From Leucosporidium creatinivorum (taxonomy: Eukaryota; Basidiomycota; Microbotryomycetes; Leucosporidiales; Leucosporidiaceae), in the NCBI GenBank assembly GCA_001600635.1, contig BCKL01000020.1, forward strand, positions 1 to 64,000: a DNA stretch of 64,000 bases, in the 5' to 3' direction. This document shows, piece after piece, positions 9,770-22,430 of the stretch. Position 1 is the first letter of the stretch. Every line of letters begins with the position of its first letter. The notes beneath the pieces are model-generated. The model worked only from the letters and a program-made list of their open reading frames with translations. It searched no databases and was not told the origin of the DNA. A program made the position numbers and the translations under genes.

Positions 9770-12700
9770 TCAACTCCTCGCTGCACCAAGACCGAACCAA
9801 CTCGCTCCACCCGCTCTTCGGTAGAGCATCAAGCCCACCGCTAAGACACCGCCGACTCCTGCAGTCAAGTAGAGGTACGTTCCCAATCGATTGACCGGTC
9901 TTGTCACTCCGCCGGGGATGGCCGATAATCTGCAAGAGCGAGAAAGCTGGGTCAACCCTCGGCGCCGAGACGAACCGAAAGCGCAAACTCACGGATGCAT
10001 GGCAATTCCGACGACCGTATCCCAGACTCCGGCCAGCTCTCCTGTCTTGACGCTCACTGCCACTGGTACTCGCAAGCTCAGTCGCCGGCAGTAGTGATCC
10101 GGTTGGACTTCGTGCCGCTGCTGAGCGAGATCGAGGTCCGACTTGGTCGCCACGAAGAGGGTAGGGATGTCATCGAGCTTGTATTGTTGCTGTTTGAAGG
10201 TGACGGAAGGTATCGGAAATGCGAGGAAGGGGTAGATGAGCAAGAGCAGGGAGTCAGCTCGGCGTCGAACGTGCTTGGAAGCCGAAGTAGCTCACCCGCA
10301 GATTTGAGATGTAGCTGAACGAGTTGGTGTCGCTCGAATCGTAGACGAAGATGAGGACGTCGGCCAATGCGAGCTTCTTGGGCGCACGCAGCATCTCGCT
10401 CTCGTAGTTGCTGCCGAATTCTTGGAGCTGTCGGCGCCGACGAGGAAAGGAGAGAGCAGGTCAGTCTCGAGATCCTCGAGGAATAGAAGAAACGCGAGCT
10501 CACCACCAGGTACTTCTCCCCACCACCCGTCTCGACACTATTCACCACCGTCTTGCCCTTGCCCATCGTCGGCTCATGCCTCCCCAATCCCCTCCTCCCC
10601 GCTCCGCCTCCGCCGGCGACAAAGCTCTTCAACAGCGCCGTCTTTCCGCTTCCAGCCGCACCGAGTACATAGCCGAGGAAGACCTGTCGCTGGATTGTGC
10701 CCTTCTTGCGATCCTGTTTCCGAGGGCGAGTGATGAGGAGGGCCGAGGTGGAGGGGAGAGGGGTGGTCGACGTGGCGGCGGTGTGAGGGTAGCCTAGGTA
10801 GGCAAGGTAGGCGAGCGTTACTCTTGGTTCGAGGAGGGTGGTCATCCTACGCGGAGGGAGGGCGAAATACGATGATCAGCTCCTCGTCTCGTCTCGGCTC
10901 GGAAAGGGGACGAAGACTCACGACCACTGCGCTAGCCAGCCTTGAAGCGTCACAGCGCCCGAATCGCTCGTGATGGTGGTCTCTGGGAAACCTCCTGCGA
11001 GCCATGGGTTGCCTGGTGAGGTCGAGAAGAGGGTTTCGAGCTCTTGAGGTGAGAGAGCGCCGTCTCGGTCCTAGTGGAGCGATGTGAGAGAGACGAGAGT
11101 CAACGGCTGCGCCCGAGAGCAAGAAGATAAGAACTCACCTTGTCAAACGTCTCGAAGATGTCGGTGAAGAACTGGTAGCCTTTGGGGCTGAGCTCGGCAG
11201 TGCAGTCGCTGGGGATGTCGAATCTGGATCAAAGCGAGGGAGGCGGGTCAGCTTATTCGTCGCTTCCACGCCCTCTGACCTCGGCGTTTGCAAGTTGAAC
11301 GACCCACCTCGGATGCAGCCAATCCTCCCTCAAGCTCAGATCTTCCCCGTACCCAAACGTCCTCAACGCCTTCCAAGTAGTCTCCAACCGCCCCTTCTGA
11401 ATGAAGTAGGTATGCAGCCACAAGAAGCCTTGCTCCGTCAAACTACCATCCACAATCCCAACCATCTCCTCGCCGCCCTCGTTCGCGAGCTGCGCGACGA
11501 CCTCCTTCACGCCCGCCAATTCTCGAGCTTGTAGCGGCGCGTCAAAACAGATGCGCTGGAAGTCGTTCAGCTCGTCGTCGTCGAGAAGGCCGTCTTTGTT
11601 GATGTCGCAGAGGTGGAAGATGCGCGAGAGGGCGGCCGTGCAGGAGGGTTTTAGTGTCTGCGCCGAGAAGAGGCGGGGAGGGCGAGGCCAAGGCAAGTGG
11701 AGGAAGGTATGGAGGCGCAGAGAAGCGAGGCGAGAAGAGGAGGGCGAAGGGGGGTAAGGGTGGGAGACGAGAGAGTGAGGCAGAAGGGAGACATAAAAGA
11801 AGGAGGTCAGCCTTCGCTCACAAGCCTCGCGGGTGGTCGCTACCACCCTTGGACCGGCTCAAAAAGAAGTCAAGTTCAACTCACGTGTTCCCGAGTGTCG
11901 TAAAGTGGTGCGGTAGGATGCAGCACGGCGTTTTGCGCAAAGTAGAAGACCTCCGAGACGTTCAAAGGGATCTTGGCCGAGCACTCGACGCAGGTCTGTG
12001 GGTGGGCGGTGAGGTGGAGAAGAGGGCAAAGGGAAAGAGCGAGAAGGTGGGAGGGGCGGGTGCGGGGTTTTGCGGAGGGGGGGATGAGAAGGAAAAGTCA
12101 GGGTCAAAGGAGAGCGGATGAAGCAAAGAGCTGCCTACCTCGACCTCCTTGAACTCTTGCATGATAGGGAGGATCTCTGTAAGGGGACAAGAGATCTCTT
12201 AGTCAGCGTCGCCTTCTTGTCAATGGACTCGGTCGACCCGAGCTCGATGAAGAGCCCACGCCGAGCTGAGAAACCGGCGAGAGGAAGCGAGCCGACTCAC
12301 CATCCTCGAGACCCTGGTTCGTGACCTGACCATGTCGCAGATCGATCTTGTTGCCGATGAGAATGACGGGGACCTGTGAATGGTGAGTAGGAGTCGAAGT
12401 GTAGCGGGGTAGCAAGAAGCGGGGGTAAGGGAGCGCCGAGGTGATTGACGAAGCGAGAAATTGAGGGTCAGAAAGGGGGGCTCGCGGTCGAGTTCACTCG
12501 AGGCGGCAATACACGCACGTTGACACCAAGAGAGCGGATCGTAGGAAGCCAGTAGGTCGGCACCCGGTCGAATGAGTTGGGGTTGTCGATGGCGTCTGTA
12601 GGGCGCAAGGAAGCGTAAGTAAGCGCAGGTACACTGTCAGAGAGCTCAAGTACTCTACTCACAGACAATAGCCACGACATGAGCCTTCCTGATCTCGTTG

Positions 12701-13139
12701 ACGAGGTGGGAGCGATCTTCGGGTCGAGCTGTGAGGTCCCGAGGGTCAGCGTACGGCTCGGCATGGCTGAGCAGAAGAGCAAGACAAAAGCGTACGTGAT
12801 GTATCGATGATGAGAGTGGTAACATCGTGGCCAGGGGTGACGGAGGCGGGGATTGTCACCTCGGGCAAGGTGGTGCGCGGCGCCAGCTTGACGAAGGCTT
12901 CCCTGTAAAGTGAGAATACAGTGTGAGCTTGTTTCAAAGCAGACGCTGCTGCTGCTGCTCCCACAACGGCTGCTACAGCCAAGCCGAGAAGCAACGCGAG
13001 AGCAGCCGCGGCGACGCCTCATCCGTCTCGCGCCGAGGGAGAATGCAAGGGAGGAAGCTACTCACTTGATAAGAGACGAGATCAGGCTACTCTTTCCTAC
13101 ACCTTCATCCCCTACGATACAGACTCGAACGTCCCTCAT
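9770..13139 (-). CDS. GEM1: mitochondrial Rho GTPase Gem1/Miro
   Basis: Tail-anchored outer mitochondrial membrane GTPase that acts in mitochondrial shape, inheritance and ER contact. Start [20 protein letters not shown] carries the first P-loop. Later exons give [15 protein letters not shown] (NKxD), [18 protein letters not shown] and an EF-hand ([17 protein letters not shown]). The linker reads [19 protein letters not shown]-like (as SLTEQGFLW), followed by a second EF-hand ([18 protein letters not shown]). The second GTPase reads [28 protein letters not shown] and [14 protein letters not shown]. The C-terminus has a hydrophobic anchor ([20 protein letters not shown]) and a short basic-flanked tail. 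All Miro parts are present in order. It diverges from the DUF2462 gene with 250 bp between starts. Confidence 0.95.
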
Positions 13140-13389
13140 TCACAGCTAAGCGACAGAGAGCCGGAGAGCAGGAGCGAGCTGAGCGTGAGCTGACGAAGAG
13201 TCGAAGGGCGGAGAAGAGGCGAGGGCGTGATGCGAGCGTGTAGCCGAATAGAAGAGGTCGAATATGGCCCGCTGTAGTCGAATTGGATTAGAGCTGAGCG
13301 ATTCTCTCGAGCGACAAGTCCAAGTCCAAGCCGCAAGTTCAGCTCTTGCGCTCTTACTTTCTCGTCTTGCTAGACTACAACTCTTCGAA

Positions 13390-13805
13390 ATGCCTCAAGG
13401 AAACACTAAATTGGCCAAGAAGGCCAAGTCTACTACACAGAAGAAGGTCACCCCCAAGGACATGAAGAAGGGCCGTGAGTAGCGACTCTCTCTTTGCGCT
13501 GCTTCGCTCAACGGCCCAAGCTGACACTTCTGCTGCTATTTAGGCCGCGAGATCCCACCAAAGAAGGAGGCTCTTGTAGCTAGGGCTATGATCCAGAGGG
13601 TGCGCTGCTTAGCCCTCGCTTCTACACGCTCTCAGCCACTGATTCGGCTCTCGCTCTACTTTCGCAGAAGAACACCTCTTCCCACGCTACCACCCTCGAG
13701 AAGAAGATTGCCACTTCCGCCATCTCCCACGGCAAGCTCACCATCATGCGCTCCGTCGCCGAGACGAGTGACGAGGGTCGCAAGGAGGTCCTCAAGCGCA
13801 AGTAA
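13390..13805 (+). CDS. small basic DUF2462 (UPF0390-type) protein
   Basis: Three exons (13390-13474, 13544-13599, 13668-13805) total 279 nt and encode 92 aa. It starts MPQGNTKLAKKAKSTTQKK, then GRREIPPKKEALVARAMIQR, and ends with LEKKIATSAISHGKLTIMRS and a Lys/Arg-rich tail. The order Q-G-x-x-K-LAKK, then IPPKK, then a helical IxHG segment fits the DUF2462 / UPF0390 family (human C19orf53 type). This is a short, very basic protein likely to sit in the nucleus or nucleolus. The function is not settled. An undetermined base (n) lies at 13867, 60 bp past the stop. Confidence 0.8.
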
Positions 13806-14077
13806 TCGAGCGGTCGCCGAGCAGCTGGAGGCAGTGAAAGGAGAGGCGTGTGGAGGTTGGTGGAGGNCCTAGGAGGACATGTACCATCTCGTTGTACTAC
13901 TAAGATGTGCCCCCCCCTATGCTCAGTCGGTCTGGAGAGAGCCGAAAAGGTCCAGGGAGAACGCCGAGCTCACTTGACTTTCGCTGTAAGACCCTGCAGA
14001 AGCCCAACGACCTGACTAGCGGCAAATCCAAGTGTATATCAACAACCGAGCACATCCCTGCTCCGCGCCACACCTCG

Positions 14078-17000
14078 CTAACTGAGATCGAAGCCCGCCT
14101 CCGAAGTGATCGCGTAAAGCAGTTTATCCTTGAGGTTCTGCTCATCGCTGTACGCCGGCAGCTTGAGCAAGCACACGCAAGTACTCGCCGTCGGCAACCT
14201 CGTCTCGTCGGTCCCACCATTGCGAATGGCAAACTTGGGGTTGAGCTCCGAGAACCCGAGGAGAGGAGGGCGGGCGCAGGAAGTGACAAACTTGACGAGC
14301 TTGGAGCGTTCGGCGGCGTCGAAGGAGTTGACGACCCGCCAGAAGGCGCGGATGGTGGGGTGCGCTTCCTCGCCCTCCCAGCCGCCGTAGACCGTGTTCC
14401 GCTGAAGGTCGGCGACGTCGATGGGGCGGTCGACTCCACCTGCGAGCATGAGAGAGAGGTCAGCTACTGAGGCGAATAATACGCGTCCAGTTTTAACCCA
14501 CCGACGAGGACTCGAAGCTCAGACTGGTTAAACATGGAGAGGAAGCGAGGAGGTATGATCTCCGAGAGTCCGGCGAAGAAGGCCGAGCATTGCTTCTCCT
14601 GTCGAGGGGAGGAAGATTAGCGACAGCAGAAGGAAAACGAAAGCAATTGTTACACACGAGCTGAACGTTGAGACGGCTGCGAATGGGAGAGAGGAAGAGG
14701 GAAGGAGGAAGTCGTCAGCGCCGAGCCGAGGCATGGAGCGAGTGCGGCCCTTTGGAGGACCGTAGAGCTAGAGAGACGACTCACTAGTGGGACATGAGGT
14801 AAATGTACTGAATCCTGTTCTCGTTGGTGACGGCAATCTCGCTCCCGCCGGGGATGAGGTCGATCGTGCAAGAAACCCCAAAGTCTGGCCAGAGTGACAG
14901 GTTAGCCAACGTGTCCAGTCAGCGCCTGCCATCGCACTCACCCTCATCGGTGACGGTAAAGTTGAGCGAGAGCTCCGATTCGACGTCGCCGGTGAAGTTC
15001 TTGAGGATCATGAGGCCGTGGTAGAGCTCCGGATCGAGGGAAGCGAGGTCGTCGACTATGTGAAGCAGCGAGGACTTGATTAGCGGTCGGTCGTCAGCGA
15101 AACGAGACGAAGGGAGTCAGCACTTACGGTAGCTCTGCCGACCGAGCCACTGTGAACGAGCAGGAGGGTCAGCTTCGCCTCCTCGACTCTCCGTCTCGAA
15201 GGTTGGCTACTCACCTTGGACAAGAAGAAGCTGGCAAACCTAACGTCGACGAGGATACCATCGTACAGCGCCTTGCCGAGGATCCTCCCGATAAAGGTGT
15301 ACCAGCTGAGCTGAGTCGACTCGCGGGCGTAGGAGTGAGGGTTAGGGTAGAGCTCTTGCTCTTGAGTCGCGAGCCAAAGACCTCGGTCGGTGTCGAAGGC
15401 TTCCTTGGAGAGGCTGCGTGCAGTAGATAGTTGAAGGGAAGGCAGGAGCGAGTCAGCGAGCAGTAGGAGAGGAAGAGGAGACTTGGCGGGGAGGGAAGAA
15501 CGCGACCCACCTCGTCAAGAGCTCCTTGAACAGTCCACCTCCGTCTATACCGCTCTCCTCCTCCCCAAACTGGTTGATGAAGACGATCTCGATGGTGCCC
15601 TTGAGCGCTGGTCCCAGACCGTTGAGGTGGGCGTAGGCGTCTTCCGAGATGGACGTGCGCCGAATGACGGCGCGAGAGCGCTTGCGCCGGTCGTAGCGAC
15701 CTCGTTCTAGTCCAAGTCGGGTGCGATCATTCTCAATGAACTGGCGGAAGACGGCGACGCGCGTTTCGAAGGGAATGACGAAGGGGACTGGAGGGCGCGA
15801 GTGGGAGGAGAGGGAGCGAGGAAGTAGGAGAAGGTAAGCGACCGCTACTCGAACCCGAGACACATGAGCAGACTCACTGTTGTTCAAAACGCCCAGCCTC
15901 GGACTGACGAACGCCAGCTGCCGCTTGCTGAGGCCTGCCTTCGACTTGGAGAGCGTAGCAGGTAGCCTCCTTCTCCTGAGGTCCTCGGCGATGTCGTCCT
16001 CGAGGACGTTGCTGACGTCGTCGGCGTCGTCCGCGTCGAGCTTTTGATCTTCGTAGCTGCGAGTGAGAAAAGGAGCAAAGTCAGCGCCGAGCGGAGATAG
16101 GAAAGAGCGGTGAAAGAGCTCACATGGCGGTCTGGATGAAGGAGGCGAGATCGAACTGGGAGGTCATCAGCCAATGGCCCTGGGGGGTGAAGGGGCGGCG
16201 AGAGCTGTATGCCGAGGGAGGAGGAGAGCGGAAGTGGGAGTGAAGAGAAGGGAGCGGTAAAGAAGAAAAGGTCAGCATCCTGCAGATCGCACATTAAAAA
16301 TCCAAAACTCACTCTCGAGCGTAGATCTGCTGCAAGAGTCCCGTGCACAAGGTCCTCAGCGCCTCCACCCCCATTCTCGTCCCAACGACCTTCCTCTCCT
16401 CGCTGCCGACGCCACCATTCTCTGACCCGAGCATGACAGCTCCCTCCATCCAGTACAGCACGAAGGCGAGGTTCCTCAACACGCCACTCAAGCCCGTCAC
16501 CTCGTCCAAGCTCAGCGGGTTGCGCTGGCCTTGCGAGTCGAAGAACTCGTCGTCGCCGAGGGTGAGGAGGCAGCGCGAGTAGAGCTCGGCGAGAAGGATC
16601 AAGGTCGACCAGTCGGAGGCGAATTTGGCATCGCTCAAGGCGGCGATGACGACGCTGCCCCTCTCGGCATCGGCTGAGAGTAGACGACCAAGCGGCGACG
16701 AGCGGACGTAGCCTCGATACAGCTCGCGGAGGAGCCCACCACCACGTTCCGAAGAGGTCGAGGAGTACATGATGGTGTTAAGGATCGTGTCGCGGTGGGT
16801 CAGGAAGGAAGAGAGGAGGGCGTTGAGGAAAGCGGAGAGTGATGGGCGAGTGGTCGAAGAGTAGCGAGTGGAGAGAGCGAGGAGCGATGTGAGGTGCTCT
16901 CTACTAGGAAGAGTCTGGAGGAAAGACAGGGTCCGAGGATCAAGGGAGAGGGTCGGTGCCGCGGCGGGTAAAGTCGAGGGGAGAGGGAGGGTGTTCATGG

Positions 17001-18585
17001 AGGTGTCGCCGTCCTGGTCCTTGGCAGCGGTTGCTCGGACTCGTTCCCTCGCCCTCTGCACCGCTTCGACACCCTCCTCGTCTCCTTCATCGTCCGAGTC
17101 CTCGATGATGATGACCTCGGGCTTCTCCCTGCCCTTGGCCTTCTCGTCGTTGCCCTCCTCGTCCTTCTTGACCTTGAACAGCCCCTCGGGCAGCCTGCCC
17201 ATCAAAGTCCCCACGGTCCCGAGATATCCTGCCAGGACCTTGCCGCTCGAGAAGTTGGCCACGCGCTTGCTCGAGAAGGCGAGAAGGTTGGCGAGCAGAT
17301 GCGCCGCTTGCTCTGCCTCGAGGTTGCTGAGCTGAGTGGCGAAGGATGGCGACAGCGAGGATTGGAGAAGGATCTCCTCGAGTGGAAGGGCTGAGATGAG
17401 GGATGTGAGAGAAGCGAGGGGAATGCGATGAGGGAGGAGGGGGACGGTGAGGATGAAGACGGCGAGGGACTGGAGGACGGAGGAGCGCTGTGATGTTGGT
17501 GCAATGGGAGTTGAGGGTCGAGACGCGGTGGAAGAGGCCGAGTTCGGGGCTGGAGTCGAGGGGAAGGCTTTCAGAGGGAGGACCGAAAGGGCGACGGCGG
17601 CGGACAAAGTTGGGTGGGAGCGTTGCTCGGGCGGCTTGAAGGTGAAGGAGTATCAGCGGACGGTGCGCACAGGAGAAGCAGACCGAAACATACGATGGCG
17701 ATGAGCAGCTTCCTCACTCCCTCCCAGAGTCCCCTCTCGAGGAGATACTCAATCGGCAAGCAGCCTTGCCTGTCTGCGACTTTCCACTTGACGAACGAGT
17801 TGGGATCGCACAAGATCTTGATAATCTCGAGGAACAGCGGAGCTTGCGGCGTGCTGCAGGTCGGTGGAGAAGGGTCAGTCTCGGCAAAGAATTGGTCGGA
17901 GGCCAGCAGTGAACTCACAAAGGCTGGTTGGTAGCTTGCGTGAAGAGGATGTAGGTCATTTGACGGACAAGAACGCTCCAGCTTTCCGAGGCGGTGCTGT
18001 ACAGCGAGAAGAGCAGCGGCGTCTTGTCTGTGAGGCGCAGAGTCTAGTGAGCTATCGACCGAGCACCACCATAAGCATCAAGCACTCACCTGTAGGTCCA
18101 CCTGCAGACCCGAGTACTGCCCTACACCACGCAGCCAGCCGCTTCCTATCCCCTTCCTCGCGCTCCCCAAACGAAAGCACGAGCAGCCGAGTCGCCTGCA
18201 AGACGGTTGCGGGGTCTGCTGCCTTGGCGGAAAGGTGAGCGTCGTATTCTGCTCGTAGGGTGCGCTTGGTAGCTGCTGCATCGAGTCGACCGCGAGCGAA
18301 GGCCTGAAGGTGAGAGCGTACGTCAGCTCTGGCTTTGAATCGACGCTAACTAGCTACAGTTGGAGAGCAACAGAGCGTTCTAGTCATACTCACCTGTATC
18401 CTCGCCGCTGCGCGCTCTCGCTTTCGAGCTTCCTCCCTCCCCTCGCGCTCCTTCCTCGCTCGCTCAACCAGGGAATCGCTGCCTCCGCCTGCGCTGTAGG
18501 ACGATCCTTGCTGTCCGCCGAGGTTGATAGGACGTCGAGTGACCGTCGAACCCGTGAATAGTGGTGCAGAAGACTCAGGTGCCAT
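14078..18585 (-). CDS. HUL5: HECT-type E3 ubiquitin ligase, UBE3C/Hul5 family
   Basis: Proteasome-associated E3/E4 that extends ubiquitin chains on misfolded proteins. The start MAPESSAPLFTGSTVTRRP is followed by a basic helix (RKRERAAARIQAFARGR) with an IQ motif, the family's N-terminal mark. Next come helical segments (LFLEIIKILCDPNSFVKWKV) and a long central exon (16309-17607 region) with an acidic VIIIEDSDDEGDEEG patch. The HECT domain reads SGIDGGGLFKELLT, NFTGDVESELSLNF, IPPRFLSMFNQSELRVLVGG and NTVYGGWEGEEAHPTI, then LPTASTCVCLLKLP. The STC cysteine is 33 residues from the C-terminus, as in UBE3C. The stop is a TAG at 14078-14080. Total length is roughly that of UBE3C (about 1,100 aa). 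It is convergent with the DUF2462 gene. Confidence 0.93.
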
Positions 18586-19349
18586 GACGAGAAGGTGGCG
18601 GTAGCTAACAGAGAGCTGACGAAGCTCGACGCGCGAGGTTGAGAGGAAAGCCCGAAAGCTCGGCTTTCAAAGTCGGCGCCTGAGGAGGTCTCTGTAGCTG
18701 TGAGTTACGTTCTGATCAAAAGAAAGTGCTCAAGAGCTTCTCTATCCTCGTAGTGTCGCTCAGCGCCGCCTGAACAGCTCTCGGTCTGAGCAGCTCCGCC
18801 GAGGCTCAGCGCCGACTCCACTACAATATGCGAGTTCGCTGCGGCTGAACTACACGTCGAGAGTATTTTCCAGGTGTGCTTTGATGACAGCGACCTGCCC
18901 GCGGGTGGTATCGTCCTTCGCAATCACAAAAACCGATCTCGGCGATCGTTTCACGGCTTCCGCTCGGGGTTTCGAGCACCTACAGTACAGCTCGGGAGTC
19001 AGCATGAGATAGATCGCATCATGCGCTATAATCTGAAGTGCAGACGAGGCGCCACACGGGCTCACTCAAGCGAGCGACTACGCTCGGCGATCTGCTTTAA
19101 CCGAGGGCTTCCCTCATATCTCGAGGCTTGGCTGAAGTCTCTCTCCCCAACGACAAGTAATACGAGGTACGAAAGTGGGTTGTGTTTCAGGCTAGAATGT
19201 GTGAAGGGAGGGTATAATGTGGCAAAGAAGGGGACGGCGGGGAGAAGACAAGTGTGTGAAAGACAGGGATGAGATGAGGGAAGGCAATGCGAGGGGATGA
19301 AAGAAGAATGAAAGTGTGGGGGGGAAGCGACGTGTGAGATGTACAGACT
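18586..19349. other. intergenic region, HUL5 promoter and 3' flank of next gene
   Basis: About 760 bp upstream of HUL5 on the minus strand and downstream of the CENP-B-like gene. Only short, overlapping frames without recognisable protein similarity are seen. Several CTACAG/CTGTAG words occur. From 19190 to 19345 the plus strand is purine-rich (GGGAGG, GAAAGG), which on the gene strand is a pyrimidine-rich 3' UTR. Confidence 0.4.
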
Positions 19350-22300
19350 TCAACGCTGCTCCTCCATCACGCCCATGGACGAGTCGAACAGCGATACACT
19401 GCTGCCGTTGCGCCTCGATCCCATGCCATACATGCCGCCGAGGCCGGCGATACTGCTGGCGCTCTGGGTCCTCCCCAACTTGGCGCGACGATGCTTGGTG
19501 GGGAACGAGAGGAAGCCGCCCTCCTTGAACGGATTGGAGGAGGACGACGATGATGCGGAGGGGGTCGTCCCGCCCTGCTGTTGCTTCTTGTGCGCGGCGG
19601 CCATCTTCTCCTTGAGCTCCCAAATGATGAGGAGATCCTTGGGCTCGGCGAACCCTTGCGCCTCGGCCGACTTGAGGTAGTCGAAGGCCGTCTCGAGCGA
19701 AGCGCGAGCCTGCTCGAGCGAGACGGTTTGCTTGCCCGACGAGGCGACCGGCTGCTGCTGCTGCTGGGGTTGCTGGGGTTGCTGCTGCTGTTGCTGGTGA
19801 TCGGACGTGTTGCGCATGGAGGGGCCGAGGGAGAGCGAAGGAGCGAGGGCGACACTTCCGACAGCGTTGTGGCTGCTGCCGAAGGGAAGACCGCCCGAGA
19901 TGGTGGCGCGACGAGCTGGCTGGGCTTGCTGGACGTAAGAAGGGAAGGGCGAAGTGGGCTGCTGTTGGTTCGAGACGAAGGCCGCTTGGAGTTGCGATTG
20001 AGTGCCATCGGGACCGTGTCCGAAGTAACCCGTTGCTACGCCGCCGCCGGGGGTGGAAGGGACCGAGTTGGGGTTCGACTGGCTGTTAGGGAACGAGCCG
20101 TAGAGGGAGCCCGTGAGAGGCGTTCCCGTGCCGTTTTGGGAGGAGAAGGCGGTGAGGCCTGAGTAGGAGGAAGTGGTCGAGGCGGTCGAGCCGGAACGAC
20201 CATGCTGGTGGTAAGAGGGCGCAGGCGAGTTGTGCCCCGAGCCCGCTGGGGCCGCTGCATACTGCCCGAAAGACGACTGAGACGAGCTCGTCTGGAAGGG
20301 CGACTGCAGCGGGTAGGAGGTGAGGTCGTTGGTGGAGTAGGAAGTGGGGAGGTTGCCGTCGCCGAATGTGTAGTTGGGGTAGGCCGAGGCATCGGTGGGC
20401 GAGTAGTTGCTCAACGTCAGGGGGTTGGGCGAAGCGTGAGTCGACGACTGGCGAGACGGCGTCGAGTGGACCGACTGATGGCCGTTGCCGAGCGGCATGG
20501 TCGACGAGCGTGTGATGGTCGTCTGTTGCTGCTGCTGCTGGTCGTCGAAGCGCTGAGTCGGGCTGAAGCGGTACATGGCGTCGAACATCTGCCTCTCAGC
20601 GGCAGCCGAAGTAGCGCGAGAGTGGGTAGGCGTCGCTTCGTCCTGGTCGCCGAATGCCGGTCGCAGAGGAGTGCGCGAGTCAACCTCCATCTTGGACGCT
20701 GACCCCGGGACGGCGGTGGATGGTCGAGACGACTCCCGACGAGCCGAGACGGCCTGCTGGCGCCTGGAGCGAGTGCCGCGAGTCGACCTTTCCTCGAAAT
20801 CGGCGTCGTCCTGATCCTCGACGACCTCGTCTCCCTCGTCCTCCTCTCCCAGCACCGAAGCATCGTCCTCTGCCTTGACCCGATCGCGAGAAGTGGGACT
20901 GAGCATGTCGAGGAAGGTGCCGCCCGAGATGCCGGCGCGGTGCTTGAAGCCGTCGAGCCAAGTGTGGCTCGCCTTGAAGCCCTCGCAGCCCTTGATCGAC
21001 TGAGCGAGCTCGCGCGCCTTGGACTGGAGCGTCTCGTCGTCGAGGCGGGCGTAGGCGACTTGGCCGCGAGCCCAGCTGTTGAGCTCGTTGTCGATTTGAG
21101 GGTACCGACCGCCGCTGATGAGGGGGGTCGAGGAGGTTTTGAGGTAAAAGGTCGAGGTAGAGGGCATGGTGGAGGACGCAGGAGCGACGGGAGTAGGAGG
21201 AGGGGGCGACTGTTGGGGAGTCGCGGCCGAAGGGTCTGGGGTCGAGTGCGGGGAGATGAAATCGTTCGAAGTCGACGAAGCCGAGGGGAAAAGGGTGCCC
21301 GAGTAGGCTGCCGGAGTAGGCTCGTCGTCCTCGTCGTCGGACGGAATGGCCAGCCACTTGTCCTTGAGCTTGAGAATCTTGGAAACAGTGCTCCGCTCGA
21401 CGCCGAACCGCGCGCCGATGTCGTCCTGCTTGGTCGTGGGATGCTGACGATGGTAGAGGCAGATGGCCTTGCGGTCGTAGTCGGTGAGCTTCTTGGCGTT
21501 GCGACCGCCTTTGGTGGGCGAAGAGGGGCGGCGCGAATGCGATTGGTGCTTGGCTCGGCCGGACGACGGGTTGGCGCCTCGGTAAGGAGTTGCAGGACCT
21601 CCCGGCTCGCCTCCATACACCGAGCTGGCGGCGGAGCTGGAGCCCATGCGCGACATGGCTACGCCCGAGACGGAGCTGGTGTCCGATGGGCTGGAGCTGC
21701 GAACCGAGTGGGCGGGATCCATCGTCGCGGAGGAAGGGGTCGAAGGCTGGCGGAAGGGCGAGGGAAGGCCTCCTGGGAAGAAGGCGGAGCCGGGCGACGA
21801 TTGGCCACTGGCCAGCGATAACGAGTTGGGAATTTGGACGCGGAAGGATCCTGAGCGAGATCGAGCCGGCGAGGACGGCGAGCTGCTGGTGGGGTAGGGT
21901 TGGGAGCTCGAGTGCGTGTTCTGGGCGAAATGAGACCGAAATTTGATGAGCTACAGCGCTTCTGTTGGACATTCCGAGCAGCGGGGGCTCGGCGCAATAA
22001 ATCTACTCACAATGCTCTTGTTGGAACGGCTCTGCAGTCGTGTCCGCGCTCGCCCGCCGAGTGACCCAACATCGTCTTGAGCGCCGCCGTAAGGATCGTG
22101 CTCGGCTTGGCCCAAGTCGACCTCCATGTCGAGTCCTAGTCCAGGTTGATACTGCCGTGGCTCTTCGGGGACCACGGGAGGCATGCAGCCGAACTCGTCG
22201 GGGAAAGTGTTTTCCTCCATCAGCTGGTCGAAGGGGTCGTGGGCAAAGCTGTGCGTGTTGTACGACGCTTCTGGAGACATGCCATGATGCCCCCACTGGT

Positions 22301-22430
22301 TGAAATCGGCCGAGGAGAGGTCGGGGACGGTCGAGTAGCTCTGGTCGGCGGCGGAAAGCCTAGCGTTGTAGCTCGTCGAGCGCAGGCGGTGATGGGGTGA
22401 CGAGTGGATGTGAAGGTCCGACAGACTCAT
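19350..22430 (-). CDS. CENP-B-type helix-turn-helix DNA-binding protein
   Basis: Two exons (22011-22430, 19350-21920) give 996 aa. Residues ~281-331 hold a CENP-B N-terminal/psq-type HTH: KKLTDYDRKAICLYHRQHP then IGARFGVERSTVSKILKLKD. Residues ~413-472 hold a CENPB-type second HTH: IDNELNSWARG, then LAQSIKGCEGFKASHTWLDG and FKHRAG. Both belong to pogo-transposase-derived DNA-binding modules. No DDE catalytic domain follows; the rest is low-complexity, Ser/Gln/Pro-rich, with a CTG-strand polyQ run near 19751-19797 and an acidic patch (EEDEGDEVVEDQDD). The C-terminus has a helix (LEQARASLETAFDYLKSAEA). This points to a domesticated regulator or chromatin protein rather than an active transposase. 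Exon 2 splices in frame at AACACGCAC. Confidence 0.85.

Noticed and set aside
13867-13867. Undetermined base n as a sign of a real gap or junction
   Set aside because: A single ambiguous base in 3' flank between two intact genes; most likely a base-call issue.
21340-21500. Active pogo-type transposon
   Set aside because: Only the DNA-binding HTH parts are present; no DDE domain and no terminal inverted repeats were seen.
20680-21972. 430-aa and other long minus-strand frames overlapping the CENP-B-like exon
   Set aside because: They lie in other frames of the same exon and are Arg/Pro-rich; the HTH domains are in the frame chosen.
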